Shown here piece after piece: positions 44,810 through 53,374 of a stretch of DNA of 64,000 nucleotides. The stretch is from contig NZ_JAFBCJ010000001.1 in NCBI RefSeq assembly GCF_016907675.1, forward strand, positions 4,712,001-4,776,000. Reading direction: 5' to 3'. This stretch comes from Geodermatophilus bullaregiensis. Lineage in GTDB: Bacteria; Actinomycetota; Actinomycetes; Mycobacteriales; Geodermatophilaceae. Position 1 is the first letter of the stretch; every line of letters starts with the position of its first letter. The translations under genes were made by a program, and so were the position numbers. Below the pieces are notes generated by a model. The model worked only from the letters and a program-made list of their open reading frames with translations. It was not told the DNA's origin and did not search any database.

Positions 44810-45568
44810 ATGCTCTCCGCCCAGCGTCCCCGCGCCGACGGCTCGGGCCCCCGCCCGATCAAGCGGGGCGCCAAGGTCGCCGAGGCCCTGGCGCAGGAGA
44901 TCGTGCACGAGATCGTCTCGCGCAAGCTGCCGCCGGGCACGCTGCTGTCCTCCGAGGCGCAGATGCTCGAGGACTACGGCGTCGGGCGCGGGTCCCTGCG
45001 CGAGGCGCTGCGCATCCTCGAGGTGCACGGGCTGATCACCATGAAGCCCGGCCGCAACGGCGGCCCGATGGTCATCGAGGTCGGCACCCGCGACTACGGG
45101 CGGATGTCGACGCTGTTCTTCCACCTCGGCGGCATGACGTTCGGCCAGCTGATCGAGGCGCGGCTGGTCCTCGAGCCGATGATGGCCCGGCTGGCCGCCG
45201 AGCGGCGGGGCCAGGAGCTGGTCGGCCAGGTGGCCGACCCGGAGACGACGGCGGTCGAGGACGACACCGCCTACTACGACGCCACCACCGACTTCCACCG
45301 CGGCGTCGCCTCGATGTCGGGCAACCCGGTGCTCAACCTGGTGTCGGTGTCGCTGGAGGACGTCTTCCGCGACCAGGTCACCGGCCTGCTCTCGCCCAAC
45401 GACGAGCGCCGGCACGTGCTCGAGGTGCACGCCGCGATCGCCAGCGCGATCGCCGAGGGCGAGGCCGAGGCCGCCGAGCGGCTCATGCGCGAGCACATGC
45501 AGGAGTACGCCGACTGGGTGCGCCAGCGGCACCCGCAGCTGGTGGACCAGGTCATCAACTGGCGCTGA
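44810..45568 (+). CDS. GntR-family regulator (FadR/FCD subgroup)
   Basis: 252 aa from the ATG at 44810; no strong ribosome site. The winged helix occupies about 18-90 (KVAEALAQEIVHEIVSRKLP, PPGTLLSSEAQMLEDYGVGR, GSLREALRILEVHGLITMKP). The FCD ligand domain occupies about 105-240 (QLIEARLVLEPMMARLAAER, TDFHRGVASMSGNPVLN, VHAAIASAIAEGEAEAAERL). FCD domains bind carboxylates or acyl compounds through metal-binding His residues. It opens the catabolic island, and a motif shared with all island promoters lies upstream of it, so it is the likely local regulator. Confidence 0.9.
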   Translation: MLSAQRPRADGSGPRPIKRGAKVAEALAQEIVHEIVSRKLPPGTLLSSEAQMLEDYGVGRGSLREALRILEVHGLITMKPGRNGGPMVIEVGTRDYGRMSTLFFHLGGMTFGQLIEARLVLEPMMARLAAERRGQELVGQVADPETTAVEDDTAYYDATTDFHRGVASMSGNPVLNLVSVSLEDVFRDQVTGLLSPNDERRHVLEVHAAIASAIAEGEAEAAERLMREHMQEYADWVRQRHPQLVDQVINWR

Positions 45569-45579
45569 GCCTCAGCGCC
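45561..45579. terminator. palindrome holding both convergent stop codons
   Basis: GGCGCTGAG and CTCAGCGCC are perfect arms around a single C. The TGA of the GntR gene (45566-45568) and the TGA of the convergent enoyl-CoA hydratase gene (45572-45574 on the other strand) both lie inside. The two genes are only three bases apart. Confidence 0.6.
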
Positions 45580-46348
45580 CCCGCCAGACCGGGGCGCGCT
45601 TCTCGGTGAAGGCCCGCGCGCCCTCCGCCGCGTCCGCCGAGGCCCGGATCGGCGCGTAGACCTCCCACTGGCGGGCGAAGGCCTCCTCGGCCGGCCACCC
45701 GGGGCCCTCGGTGAGGATGCGCTTGGTGCCCTGCACCGCCAGCGGCCCGTTCGCCGCGATCTGCCGGGCCAGCTCCAGCGCCGCCTCCAGCGCCTGGCCG
45801 GCCGGGACCAGCCGGTTGACCACCCCGGCGGCGTGCGCGTCCTGCGCGCTCACCCGGTCGCCGGTCAGGGCCCACTCGGTCGCCTTGGGCAGCCCCGCCT
45901 TGCGCGGCAGCCGGAGCAGCCCGCCGCCGCCGGCCAGCAGGCCCCGCTTCACCTCCGGCAGCCCGAACGTCGCGCCGTCGCCGGCCACCACCAGGTCGCA
46001 GGCCAGCGCGATCTCGAACCCGCCGGCGAGCGCCGGGCCCTCGACGGCGGCGATCAGCGGCTTGGCCGGCGGGCGCTCGACCAGGCCGGCGAAGCCGCGG
46101 CCGGGCACGTGCGGCTTCTCCCCGGCGAGGAAGGCCTTGAGGTCCATGCCCGCGCTGAACACCCCGCCGGCGCCGGTGAGCACCCCGACGAACAGCGAGT
46201 CGTCGGCGTCGAGGAGCTCCATGGCCCCGCCGATGCCCTCGGCGGCCGCGGTGTCGATCGCGTTCTTCACCTGCGGCCGGTCGATGGTGACGACGAGGAC
46301 GGCGCCGTCGCGCTCGACCCGGACCGCCGGTGACCCGGGCGAGCTCAC
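45572..46348 (-). CDS. enoyl-CoA hydratase/isomerase family protein
   Basis: 258 aa from a GTG at 46348 overlapping the upstream SDR stop (GTGA). Crotonase features: VVTIDRPQVKNAID, the oxyanion-hole stretch GAGGVFSAGMDLKAF and VEGPALAGGFEIALACDL, then ATFGLPEVKRGLLAGGGG with the Glu region, and the C-terminal helices. It hydrates enoyl-CoA in beta-oxidation. Third gene of a thiolase-SDR-hydratase operon. Confidence 0.91.
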   Translation of the reverse strand: MSSPGSPAVRVERDGAVLVVTIDRPQVKNAIDTAAAEGIGGAMELLDADDSLFVGVLTGAGGVFSAGMDLKAFLAGEKPHVPGRGFAGLVERPPAKPLIAAVEGPALAGGFEIALACDLVVAGDGATFGLPEVKRGLLAGGGGLLRLPRKAGLPKATEWALTGDRVSAQDAHAAGVVNRLVPAGQALEAALELARQIAANGPLAVQGTKRILTEGPGWPAEEAFARQWEVYAPIRASADAAEGARAFTEKRAPVWRGR

Positions 46349-47112
46349 TTCGGCTGCATCCGGATGGCGCCGTCGAGCCGGATCGTCTCGCCGTTGAGCA
46401 TCGGGTTGTCGACGATCGCCAGCGCCAGGCGGGCGAACTCGTCCGGGACGCCGAGCCGCCGCGGGTGCGGGGTCATCTGGCCGAGCGAGTCGCGGACGTT
46501 CTGCGGGAGCCGGGCGAGGATGGGGGTGTCGAAGGTGCCCGGCGCGATCGTCACCACCCGGATCAGCCGGCTGGCCAGGTCGCGGGCGGCCACGAGGGTC
46601 AGCCCGACGATGCCGGCCTTGGCCGAGGCGTAGGGGAGCTGGCCGATCTGGCCCTCCCACGCGGCCACCGACGCGGTCAGCACGCAGACGCCGCGCTCCT
46701 CGTCGTCGACCGGCTCGTGGGCGGCCATCCGCGCGGCGGCCTGGCTGAGCACGTTGAACGTCCCGATCAGGTTGACCCGCACGACCGACTCGTAGAACTC
46801 GAGCGAGCCCGGCTTCCCCTCCTTGTCGACGACGCGCATCGCGCCGCCGCGGCCGGCGCAGTGCACCAGCGTGCGCAGCGGGGCGAGCTCGTCGGCCGAG
46901 GCGACGGCGGCGGCCACGGCGTCGGGGTCGGTGACGTCGGCGGCGGCGAACCGGGTCTTCCCGCCGAGCTCCTGCGCCACCTCGGCGCCGGCCGAGCTGG
47001 GCAGGTCGACCAGGACGGTCGGTACCCCCCGCTCGACCAGGCGGCGGGCGGTGGCCAGGCCGAGGCCGGAGGCCCCGCCGGTGACGACCGCGGACCCTGC
47101 AGTGACGTCCAT
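46345..47112 (-). CDS. 3-hydroxyacyl-CoA dehydrogenase type II-like SDR
   Basis: 255 aa. SDR motifs: [30 protein letters not shown], the catalytic Ser in [24 protein letters not shown] with Tyr-x3-Lys, and [11 protein letters not shown]. The insert and the wording [18 protein letters not shown] match the HSD17B10/type II 3-hydroxyacyl-CoA dehydrogenase group. It lies between thiolase and enoyl-CoA hydratase, only 4 bases after the thiolase stop, supporting the beta-oxidation role. Confidence 0.9.
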   Translation of the reverse strand: MDVTAGSAVVTGGASGLGLATARRLVERGVPTVLVDLPSSAGAEVAQELGGKTRFAAADVTDPDAVAAAVASADELAPLRTLVHCAGRGGAMRVVDKEGKPGSLEFYESVVRVNLIGTFNVLSQAAARMAAHEPVDDEERGVCVLTASVAAWEGQIGQLPYASAKAGIVGLTLVAARDLASRLIRVVTIAPGTFDTPILARLPQNVRDSLGQMTPHPRRLGVPDEFARLALAIVDNPMLNGETIRLDGAIRMQPK

Positions 47113-47116
47113 GGGT

Positions 47117-48307
47117 TCAGCCCTTCGCGGAGAGGTTCTCGATCACCATGGCGTTGGCCATCCCGCCGGCCTCGCACATGGTCTGCAGTCCGTAGCGCTG
47201 CCCGGTGTCCTCGAGGAAGCCGAGCAGCGTGGTGGCCAGCCGCACGCCGGAGGCGCCCAGCGGGTGGCCGAGGGCGATGGCCCCCCCGCGCGGGTTGAGC
47301 CGGTCGTCCCCGACGCCGAACTCGGCCTGCCAGGCCAGCGGGACCGACGCGAACGCCTCGTTGACCTCGACCGCGGCGACGTCGTCGAGGGACAGGCCGG
47401 AGCGGGCCAGCAGCTTGTGGGTGGCCGGGATGGGCCCGGTGAGCATGAGCAGCGGGTCGTCGCCGGTGACCGCCGAGGCGACGACGCGGGCCCGCGGCGT
47501 GAGGCCGAGGGCGCCGGCGCGCTCCTCGCTCATGACCAGCAGCGCGGCGGCGCCGTCGGTGAGCTGGGAGGAGTTGCCCGCGGTGATCTTCCAGTCCAGC
47601 TCCGGGAAGCGGGCGGCCAGCGGGTGGGCGCCGAACGCCGGCTTCAGCCCGGCCAGCCTCTCGGGGGTCGTCCCGGGGCGGATCGTCTCGTCGGCGGAGA
47701 GGGTGCCGTCGGGGGTGCTGACCGCGGCCAGCTCGCGGTCGAAGACGCCGGCCGCGGCGGCCTCGGCGGCGCGGGCGTGCGAGCGGGCGGCGTAGGCGTC
47801 GAGCTGCTCGCGGGTCAGGCCCCACTTGTCGGCGACCAGCTCGGCGGAGATGCCCTGCGGCACCAGGCCGGGGGAGTAGCGGGCGCTGACCTGCGGCCCG
47901 TGCGGGTCGGCGTCGCCGCGGGCCGAGCCCATCGGCACGCGGCTCATCGACTCCACCCCGGCCGCCACGACGACGTCGTAGGCGCCGGCCACCACGCCCT
48001 GGACGGCGAAGTCGAGCGCCTGCTGCCCCGAGCCGCACTTGCGCTCGATGGTCACCGAGGGCACCGACTCCGGCCAGCCCGCCGCGAGCACGGCCTGCCG
48101 CCCCGGCGTCGCCGACTGCTCGCCGTTCTGCCCGACGCACCCGACGAGGACGTCGTCGACCGTGGCGGGGTCGAGGTCGCTGCGCCGGGCCAGTGCCTGC
48201 AGCACCTGTGCCAGCAGGTCCACCGGGTGCACGCCGGACAGCGCGCCTCCGGGCTTGCCGCGGCCCATGGGACTGCGGACGGCGTCGACGATGACGGCTG
48301 CGGGCAC
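47117..48307 (-). CDS. acetyl-CoA acetyltransferase (thiolase)
   Basis: 396 aa from a GTG at 48307 preceded by an AGAGGA site. Thiolase II signatures: the acylated Cys in IERKCGSGQQALDFA (about residue 92), VEVNEAFASVPLAWQAEFG, NPRGGAIALGHPLGASG with the catalytic His, and the second Cys in QTMCEAGGMANAMVIE. It cleaves 3-oxoacyl-CoA to acetyl- or propionyl-CoA and a shorter acyl-CoA. First gene of the thiolase-HADH-hydratase operon, divergent from an acyl-CoA dehydrogenase. Confidence 0.94.
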   Translation of the reverse strand: MPAAVIVDAVRSPMGRGKPGGALSGVHPVDLLAQVLQALARRSDLDPATVDDVLVGCVGQNGEQSATPGRQAVLAAGWPESVPSVTIERKCGSGQQALDFAVQGVVAGAYDVVVAAGVESMSRVPMGSARGDADPHGPQVSARYSPGLVPQGISAELVADKWGLTREQLDAYAARSHARAAEAAAAGVFDRELAAVSTPDGTLSADETIRPGTTPERLAGLKPAFGAHPLAARFPELDWKITAGNSSQLTDGAAALLVMSEERAGALGLTPRARVVASAVTGDDPLLMLTGPIPATHKLLARSGLSLDDVAAVEVNEAFASVPLAWQAEFGVGDDRLNPRGGAIALGHPLGASGVRLATTLLGFLEDTGQRYGLQTMCEAGGMANAMVIENLSAKG

Positions 48308-48335
48308 GGTCGCGTCCTCTCGTAGCGTGTGGTCG

Positions 48336-48367
48336 TTGACACAATAACCATGAGCACCAATAACATG
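48336..48367 (+). promoter_or_regulatory. divergent promoter region with island motif, site b
   Basis: TTGACA (48336-48341) followed 19 bases later by TAACAT (48361-48366) is a plausible sigma-A type promoter for the acyl-CoA dehydrogenase operon. The spacer holds ACCATGAGCA (48347-48356), one mismatch from the island core. CAATAACcATG and CAATAACATG form a direct repeat about 16 bases apart, so a bound regulator would cover the promoter of both divergent operons. Confidence 0.5.
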
Positions 48368-48451
48368 GATACGTCCGGACAGCGGTCCTCCGCGGATCGT
48401 GCCGGTCGTCCCCGGCGACGGCGCCGGGGTCCACCCGGGAGGAGCCCAGGC

Positions 48452-49576
48452 ATGTCCTTCGAGCTGCCCACCGCCCACCGTGAGCTGCTCGACCGGGCCC
48501 GCGAGACGGGGGAGAAGGTGCGCTGGCGCGCCGGGGAGGCCGACGCCGCCACCGACGTCGACCCGGTGATGCGCGAGGCGCTGCAGGCCAGCGGGCTGGT
48601 CGCGGTCACCGTGCCGGCCTCGCACGGCGGGGCCGCGGACACCGTGGACCCGCTGGCGGTCACCGTCGTCCGCGAGGCCTTCGGCGGGGTGTCGGCGCAC
48701 CTGGACTCGCTGTTCGCCATGCAGGGCATCGGCAGCTACGCGCTGTCGGTGGCCGGCAGCCCGCGGGTGCAGGAGGAGTGGCTGCCGCGGGTGCTCTCGG
48801 TCGATGCCGTCGCCGCCCTGTGCCTGACCGAGCCCGACGTCGGCTCGGACCTGCGCTCGATCACCACCACCGTCGTCGAGCGCGACGGCGAGCTGGTGCT
48901 CGACGGGCACAAGTCCTTCATCACCAACGCCCCCGCGGCCGCGTTCTTCACCGTGCTCGCCAAGGAGGAGGCCGGCTTCTCGCTGGTGTTCGTGCCGGCC
49001 GGGACCCCGGGTGTCACCGTCACCTCCGGGCCCGACCTCATCGCCCCGCACGTGATCGGCGAGGTCCGCTTCGACGGTGTCCGGGTGCCGCTGGACTCCC
49101 GCGTCGGGCAGCCCGGGCAGGCGTTCCCGCTGGTGCTGCAGACGCTGGCCACGTTCCGGGTGTCGGTGGCCGGCTCCGCGGTCGGCCTGGCCCAGGCGGC
49201 GCTCGACGAGGCGGTCGCGCACACCACCGGCCGCGAGCAGTTCGGCACCTCGCTCGCCCGGCTGGGCCCGATCCCGCAGATGCTCGGCACGTGCTGGATG
49301 GAGGTCGAGCAGGCCCGGCTGCTCACCTACTCCGCGGCCGCCAAGGCGGCGGCCGATCCGCAGGGCGCGCTGCACTGGTCGTCGATGGCCAAGGTCGCCG
49401 CCACCGAGACCGCCTCGCGGGTGGCCGACCGGTGCGTGCAGATGATGGGCCGCTTCGGCGTGGTCACCGGCTCGACGATCGAGCGGCTCTACCGCAACGC
49501 CCGCCCGATGCGCATCTACGAGGGCGGCAACGAGGTGCTCCTGGGTCAGCTGGCGAAGACGCTCACCCGTCGCTGA
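48452..49576 (+). CDS. acyl-CoA dehydrogenase
   Basis: 374 aa from an ATG at 48452 with gggaggag upstream, which excludes the longer frame. FAD-dependent alpha,beta-dehydrogenation of an acyl-CoA. Features: LCLTEPDVGSDLRSI (the FAD/substrate loop), DGHKSFITNAPAA, FGVVTGSTIERLYRNARPMR and the catalytic Glu in IYEGGNEVLLGQ near residue 360. First gene of an operon with an LLM oxidoreductase and a mycofactocin-type SDR, divergent from the thiolase operon. Confidence 0.92.
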   Translation: MSFELPTAHRELLDRARETGEKVRWRAGEADAATDVDPVMREALQASGLVAVTVPASHGGAADTVDPLAVTVVREAFGGVSAHLDSLFAMQGIGSYALSVAGSPRVQEEWLPRVLSVDAVAALCLTEPDVGSDLRSITTTVVERDGELVLDGHKSFITNAPAAAFFTVLAKEEAGFSLVFVPAGTPGVTVTSGPDLIAPHVIGEVRFDGVRVPLDSRVGQPGQAFPLVLQTLATFRVSVAGSAVGLAQAALDEAVAHTTGREQFGTSLARLGPIPQMLGTCWMEVEQARLLTYSAAAKAAADPQGALHWSSMAKVAATETASRVADRCVQMMGRFGVVTGSTIERLYRNARPMRIYEGGNEVLLGQLAKTLTRR

Positions 49577-49603
49577 TCCCCGATCCCCGAGAAGAGGACC
49601 GCC

Positions 49604-50650
49604 ATGGTCGCCGTCGGCATGCTGCTCTCCGACGTCCCGAGCTCCGTCAGCCCCGCCCAGCAGTTCGACGACGTGCGCCGCATCGTCGCGGCCGCCCAGG
49701 CCCACGGGATGACCTACGTCGCGATCGGCCAGCACTTCCTCTACGGGGACCTGCGCTGGCTGCAGCCGGTGCCGCTGCTGGCCCGGCTGGCCGCCGAGTG
49801 CGACCGCGAGACCCGGCTGGCCACCCAGATCATGATCGCGCCGCTGTACCACCCGGTGCTGCTGGCCGAGGAGCTGGCCACCCTCGACGTGGTCACCGAG
49901 GGCCGGCTGGTCTTCGGCGCCGGCATCGGCTACCGGCCCGAGGAGTTCGACTACCTCGGCGTCCCGTTCAAGGAGCGGGCCGCCCGCACCGACGAGATCC
50001 TCGAGCTGCTGGTCAAGCTCTGGACGCAGGACGAGGTCACCCACTCCGGCCGGTTCTGGCAGCTCGAGGGCGTCAAGCCGCACCTCAGGCCCGTGCAGGA
50101 CCCGCACCCGCCGATCTGGGTGGGCGCGCAGAGCGTCGCCGGCGCCCGCCGGGCCGGGCGGTTCGGCGACGCCTTCCCCGTCACCCCCGAGGCCACCTAC
50201 GAGGAGATCGAGGAGCGCTTCGCGGCCGTCCGCGAGGGCTTCGCCGCGCGCGGCAAGCCGTTCGGCCCGCAGCCGGTGCGCCGCAACGTGCAGGTCGCCG
50301 ACTCCCGCGACGAGGCGCTGGTCGAGTACGCGCGCGTGTCGAAGGGGAAGTACCTGTCCTACGCGAGCAAGGGCATGAAGTACGCCGGCGACGCCGAGAC
50401 CCTCGACCGCGACTTCCTCGCCAGCGTCGCGCAGCACGCCGTCGTCGGCAGCGACGCCGAGGTGGTCGCCCAGCTCACCGACCTGTGCACCCGCTTCCCG
50501 GTCGACCCGCTGCTGCTGCGGCCGCAGTGGCCCTCGATGTCGGCCGAGGAGACCATCGCCGCGATCGAGCGGCTGGGCCGTGAGGTGGTGCCCGCGATCC
50601 GGGCGCTGCCCACCCCGCAGCCCGAACCCGTGCCCGCGCGCACGGCCTGA
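49604..50650 (+). CDS. LLM-class (luciferase-like) oxidoreductase, probably F420- or flavin-dependent
   Basis: 348 aa, 27 bases after the acyl-CoA dehydrogenase gene. TIM-barrel bacterial luciferase family: YVAIGQHFLYGDLRWLQPVP, ATQIMIAPLYHPVLLAEELA, TEGRLVFGAGIGYRPEEFDY, RFWQLEGVKPHLRPVQDPHP and PPIWVGAQSVAGARRAGRFG. Members use F420 or reduced FMN. In a cluster with a Baeyer-Villiger enzyme it could be a reductase or a second monooxygenase. Which of these cannot be decided here. Confidence 0.87.
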   Translation: MVAVGMLLSDVPSSVSPAQQFDDVRRIVAAAQAHGMTYVAIGQHFLYGDLRWLQPVPLLARLAAECDRETRLATQIMIAPLYHPVLLAEELATLDVVTEGRLVFGAGIGYRPEEFDYLGVPFKERAARTDEILELLVKLWTQDEVTHSGRFWQLEGVKPHLRPVQDPHPPIWVGAQSVAGARRAGRFGDAFPVTPEATYEEIEERFAAVREGFAARGKPFGPQPVRRNVQVADSRDEALVEYARVSKGKYLSYASKGMKYAGDAETLDRDFLASVAQHAVVGSDAEVVAQLTDLCTRFPVDPLLLRPQWPSMSAEETIAAIERLGREVVPAIRALPTPQPEPVPARTA

Positions 50651-50668
50651 GGAGACTGGAGGACGGAC

Positions 50669-51496
50669 ATGGGACGGTTCGACGGGAAGGTCGCCCTCGT
50701 CACCGGCGGGGCGCGCGGTCAGGGCCGCTCGCACGCGGTGCGGCTGGCCGCGGAGGGAGCCGACGTCGTCGTCGTCGACGTCGTCACGCAGTTCGACTCG
50801 GTGCAGTACGCGATGTCCACGCCGGACGACCTGGCCGAGACCGAGAAGCTCGTCCGCGAGCACGGCCGGGGGTTCCTCGGCGTCCAGGGCGACGTCCGCG
50901 ACGAGGAGCAGGTGGCCGGGGCCGTCCGGCAGGCCGAGGAGCGCTTCGGCGGGGTCGACCTGGTCTGCGCCAACGCCGGGATCCTGCCCTCGACCGGTCC
51001 GCACGCCCAGCGGATCGAGGCGTGGCACGACACCATCGCCACCAACCTCTCGGGCGTCTTCTACACGCTGCGCGCGGTCACGCCGGGCATGGTCGAGCGC
51101 GGCCGGGGCGGGGCCGTCGTCATCACCGGGTCGACGTCGAGCTTCCGCGGCGTCGCCTACAAGACGGAGATGCTCAACCCCGGGCACATGGCCTACGGCG
51201 CGGCGAAGTCCGGCGTCCTGTCGCTCATGCGCAACTACGCGATGGCGCTCGGCAAGCACGGCATCCGGGTCAACACGGTCGTCCCCGCGGGCGTGGACAC
51301 CCCGATGATCAGCAACGAGTTCTTCACCAAGGACCTGCAGGCCGACGCCCCGCCCGGCTGGATGGCCAACGTCATGGAGCACGGCCCGGTGCAGCCCGGC
51401 GACATCTCCGACGCCGTCCTGTTCCTGCTGTCCGACCAGGCGAGGTACGTCACCGGCACCGCGCTGCCGGTCGACATGGGCACGCTGCTCATCTGA
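50669..51496 (+). CDS. mycofactocin-coupled SDR family oxidoreductase
   Basis: 275 aa, 18 bases after the LLM gene with a ggag site upstream. The glycine motif reads GGARGQGRSHAVRLAAEGAD, and the region between the second and third strands has the insertion MSTPDDLAETEKLVREHGRG. This wording is typical of mycofactocin-coupled SDRs, which hold NAD tightly and pass electrons to mycofactocin. The catalytic set is in TGSTSSFRG and HMAYGAAKSG. It likely oxidises a secondary alcohol to a ketone, the substrate of the neighbouring Baeyer-Villiger enzyme. The cofactor assignment is by family only. Confidence 0.88.
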   Translation: MGRFDGKVALVTGGARGQGRSHAVRLAAEGADVVVVDVVTQFDSVQYAMSTPDDLAETEKLVREHGRGFLGVQGDVRDEEQVAGAVRQAEERFGGVDLVCANAGILPSTGPHAQRIEAWHDTIATNLSGVFYTLRAVTPGMVERGRGGAVVITGSTSSFRGVAYKTEMLNPGHMAYGAAKSGVLSLMRNYAMALGKHGIRVNTVVPAGVDTPMISNEFFTKDLQADAPPGWMANVMEHGPVQPGDISDAVLFLLSDQARYVTGTALPVDMGTLLI

Positions 51497-51510
51497 CCGG
51501 CCGCACGCAC

Positions 51511-51548
51511 GGGAGGGGGAGAGGGCCCGCCGGCTCCCTCCCCCTCCC
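51511..51548. terminator. hairpin terminator after SDR
   Basis: GGGAGGGGGAG (51511-51521) pairs with CTCCCCCTCCC (51538-51548). An outer 7-bp pairing CACGCAC/GTGCGTG (51504-51510 with 51554-51560) extends it across a small bulge. It begins 14 bases after the SDR stop. Confidence 0.7.
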
Positions 51549-51587
51549 GCGTCGTGCGTGACCGCTCCGGCGCCCGTCCCCGGACGC

Positions 51588-51629
51588 GCGGATCCGCGGA
51601 GGTGCACCGGTGCACCTCCGCGGATCCGC
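51588..51629. terminator. 42-bp perfect palindrome between convergent genes
   Basis: The two 21-base halves (51588-51608 and 51609-51629) are exactly complementary with no spacer, built from GCGGATCCGC and GGTGCACC units. It stands between the SDR stop and the stop of the convergent monooxygenase gene at 51642. As RNA it would form a very stable hairpin from either strand, so a bidirectional terminator is the simplest reading. Confidence 0.7.
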
Positions 51630-51641
51630 CGCGTGGGGAGC

Positions 51642-53312
51642 TCAGCTCATGCCGGCCGCCACCCGCTGCGGACGGCGGACGAAGCCCTCGTAGCCGTTGG
51701 CCGCGACCTCGTCGCACTTCTGCCGGTAGACGCCCACCCCGCCGATGTAGGGCATGAACACCCGCGGCTTGCCCGGCACGTTCGAGCCCATGTACCAGGA
51801 GTCCGCGGTCGGGTAGAGCGTCATGTGCCCCACCTCGTCGACGTGCGCGGTCCACTCGTCCTCGGCCTCGACCGTGGGCTCCATCGTCGACAGCCCCTCG
51901 GCGCGCATGGCCGCGATCGCGTCGGCCACCCACTCCACGTGCTGCTCGATCGAGGTGACCATGTTGGAGAGGACCGACGGGCTGCCCGGACCGGTGATGG
52001 TGAACAGGTTCGGGAACCCCGCCACCTGGATGCCCAGGTAGGTCCGCGGGCCGGCGTGCCACTTGTCCTCCAGCCGCACGTCACCGCGGCCGCGGATGTC
52101 GACCGCCGTCAGCGCGCCGGTCATCGCGTCGAAACCCGTGGCGAAGACGAGGTCGTCGAACTCGAACTCCTCCTGCGTGGTGCGCAGCCCCCGGTGGGTG
52201 ATCTCCACGATCGGCGTCTTCCGCACGTTGACCAGGCGCACGTGCGGCAGGTTGTACGTCTCGTAGTAGTTCGTGCCTAGGCACGGCCGCTTGGTGCCGA
52301 AGGGGTGGTCGTGCGGCTGCAGGGCCGCGGCCGTCTCCGGGTCCTCGACGATCTCGGCGATCCGGTCCCGCACGAACTGGGCCGCGGTGTCGTTCGCCGG
52401 CTGGCTCGTGATCATGTCGTTGTAGCTGACCAGCATGTCGACGAGGTTGTTGTCCTCGTCGTACCAGACGCTCTCGTAGCGGGCCTGCCGCTCCTCGGGG
52501 CTGACCTCGAGGGCGGACTTCGTGGGCGTCGGGACCGCGATGCCGAAGCCGGACTCCCGCGCGGCCCGGCGGACCTCGTCGTAGCGCGCCTTGACCGAGC
52601 GCTGGTGCTCCGGGTCGATCGGGTGGTTGCGGGCCGGCAGCACGAAGTTCGGCGTCCGCTGGAAGACGGTCAGCTCGGCCGCCTGCTCGGCGATGAGCGG
52701 GATGGCCTGGACGCCGGAGGAGCCGGTGCCGATGACGGCGACCCGCTGCCCGCTGAAGTCCACGCCCTCCGCCGGCCAGTGCCCGGTGTGGAACCAGCGG
52801 CCGCGGAAGAGGTCGAGCCCCGGCACCTCCGGCACCTTGGACGCCGAGAGGCACCCGGTGGCCATGACCACGTACTGCGTGGACAGTTGGTCGCCCCGGT
52901 CGGTGCGCACGTGCCAGCGCTCGACGTCCTCGTCGAAGACCGCCTCGGTGACCGTGGTCTCGAGCTTGATGTCGCGGCGCAGGTCGAAGCGGTCGGCGAC
53001 GTGGTTGACGTAGCGGAGCAGCTCGTCCTGGGGCGGGTACTTCTCCGTCCACTCCCACTCCTGCTCCAGCTCGGAGTCGAAGGAGAAGCTGTAGTCCATG
53101 CTCTTCACGTCGACCCGGGCGCCGGGGTAGCGGTTCCAGAACCACGTCCCCCCGACGCCGTCGCCCTTCTCGAAGACCTGGACCGTCAGGCCCAGGCCGC
53201 GCAGCTTGTGCAGCGTGTACAAGCCCGACATGCCGGCGCCGACGACGACGGCGTCGACCTCGGGGACACCCTTCACCGCCGTGTTCGTCGGCTGCTGGTG
53301 CGTCTGTGTCAT
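51642..53312 (-). CDS. type I Baeyer-Villiger monooxygenase (cyclohexanone monooxygenase-like)
   Basis: 556 aa from an ATG at 53312. Two Rossmann motifs, GAGMSG at 25-30 (FAD) and GTGSSG at 195-200 (NADPH), flank the diagnostic fingerprint FRGRWFHTGHW (FxGxxxHxxxW) at 169-179. GDGVGGTWFWNRYPGARVDV and the end ADSWYMGSNVPGKPRVFMPY agree with the cyclic-ketone monooxygenases. It inserts oxygen next to a ketone to give an ester or lactone. An esterase-like gene lies upstream in the same operon, giving a ketone-to-hydroxyacid pair. Actual ketone unknown. Confidence 0.93.
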   Translation of the reverse strand: MTQTHQQPTNTAVKGVPEVDAVVVGAGMSGLYTLHKLRGLGLTVQVFEKGDGVGGTWFWNRYPGARVDVKSMDYSFSFDSELEQEWEWTEKYPPQDELLRYVNHVADRFDLRRDIKLETTVTEAVFDEDVERWHVRTDRGDQLSTQYVVMATGCLSASKVPEVPGLDLFRGRWFHTGHWPAEGVDFSGQRVAVIGTGSSGVQAIPLIAEQAAELTVFQRTPNFVLPARNHPIDPEHQRSVKARYDEVRRAARESGFGIAVPTPTKSALEVSPEERQARYESVWYDEDNNLVDMLVSYNDMITSQPANDTAAQFVRDRIAEIVEDPETAAALQPHDHPFGTKRPCLGTNYYETYNLPHVRLVNVRKTPIVEITHRGLRTTQEEFEFDDLVFATGFDAMTGALTAVDIRGRGDVRLEDKWHAGPRTYLGIQVAGFPNLFTITGPGSPSVLSNMVTSIEQHVEWVADAIAAMRAEGLSTMEPTVEAEDEWTAHVDEVGHMTLYPTADSWYMGSNVPGKPRVFMPYIGGVGVYRQKCDEVAANGYEGFVRRPQRVAAGMS

Positions 53313-53374
53313 GTGTTCCGTTCCTCTCGGGAGGGTCCCGGGACGGCCGTGCCGCGCGACCGGGGGATGGCGGG

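Noticed and set aside
47117..51607. A 1496-codon open frame on the minus strand
   Set aside because: Only its last part (47117-48307) is the thiolase. The rest runs antisense to three well-supported plus-strand genes and is low-complexity Arg/Gly/Ala/Val-rich sequence, an effect of high GC.
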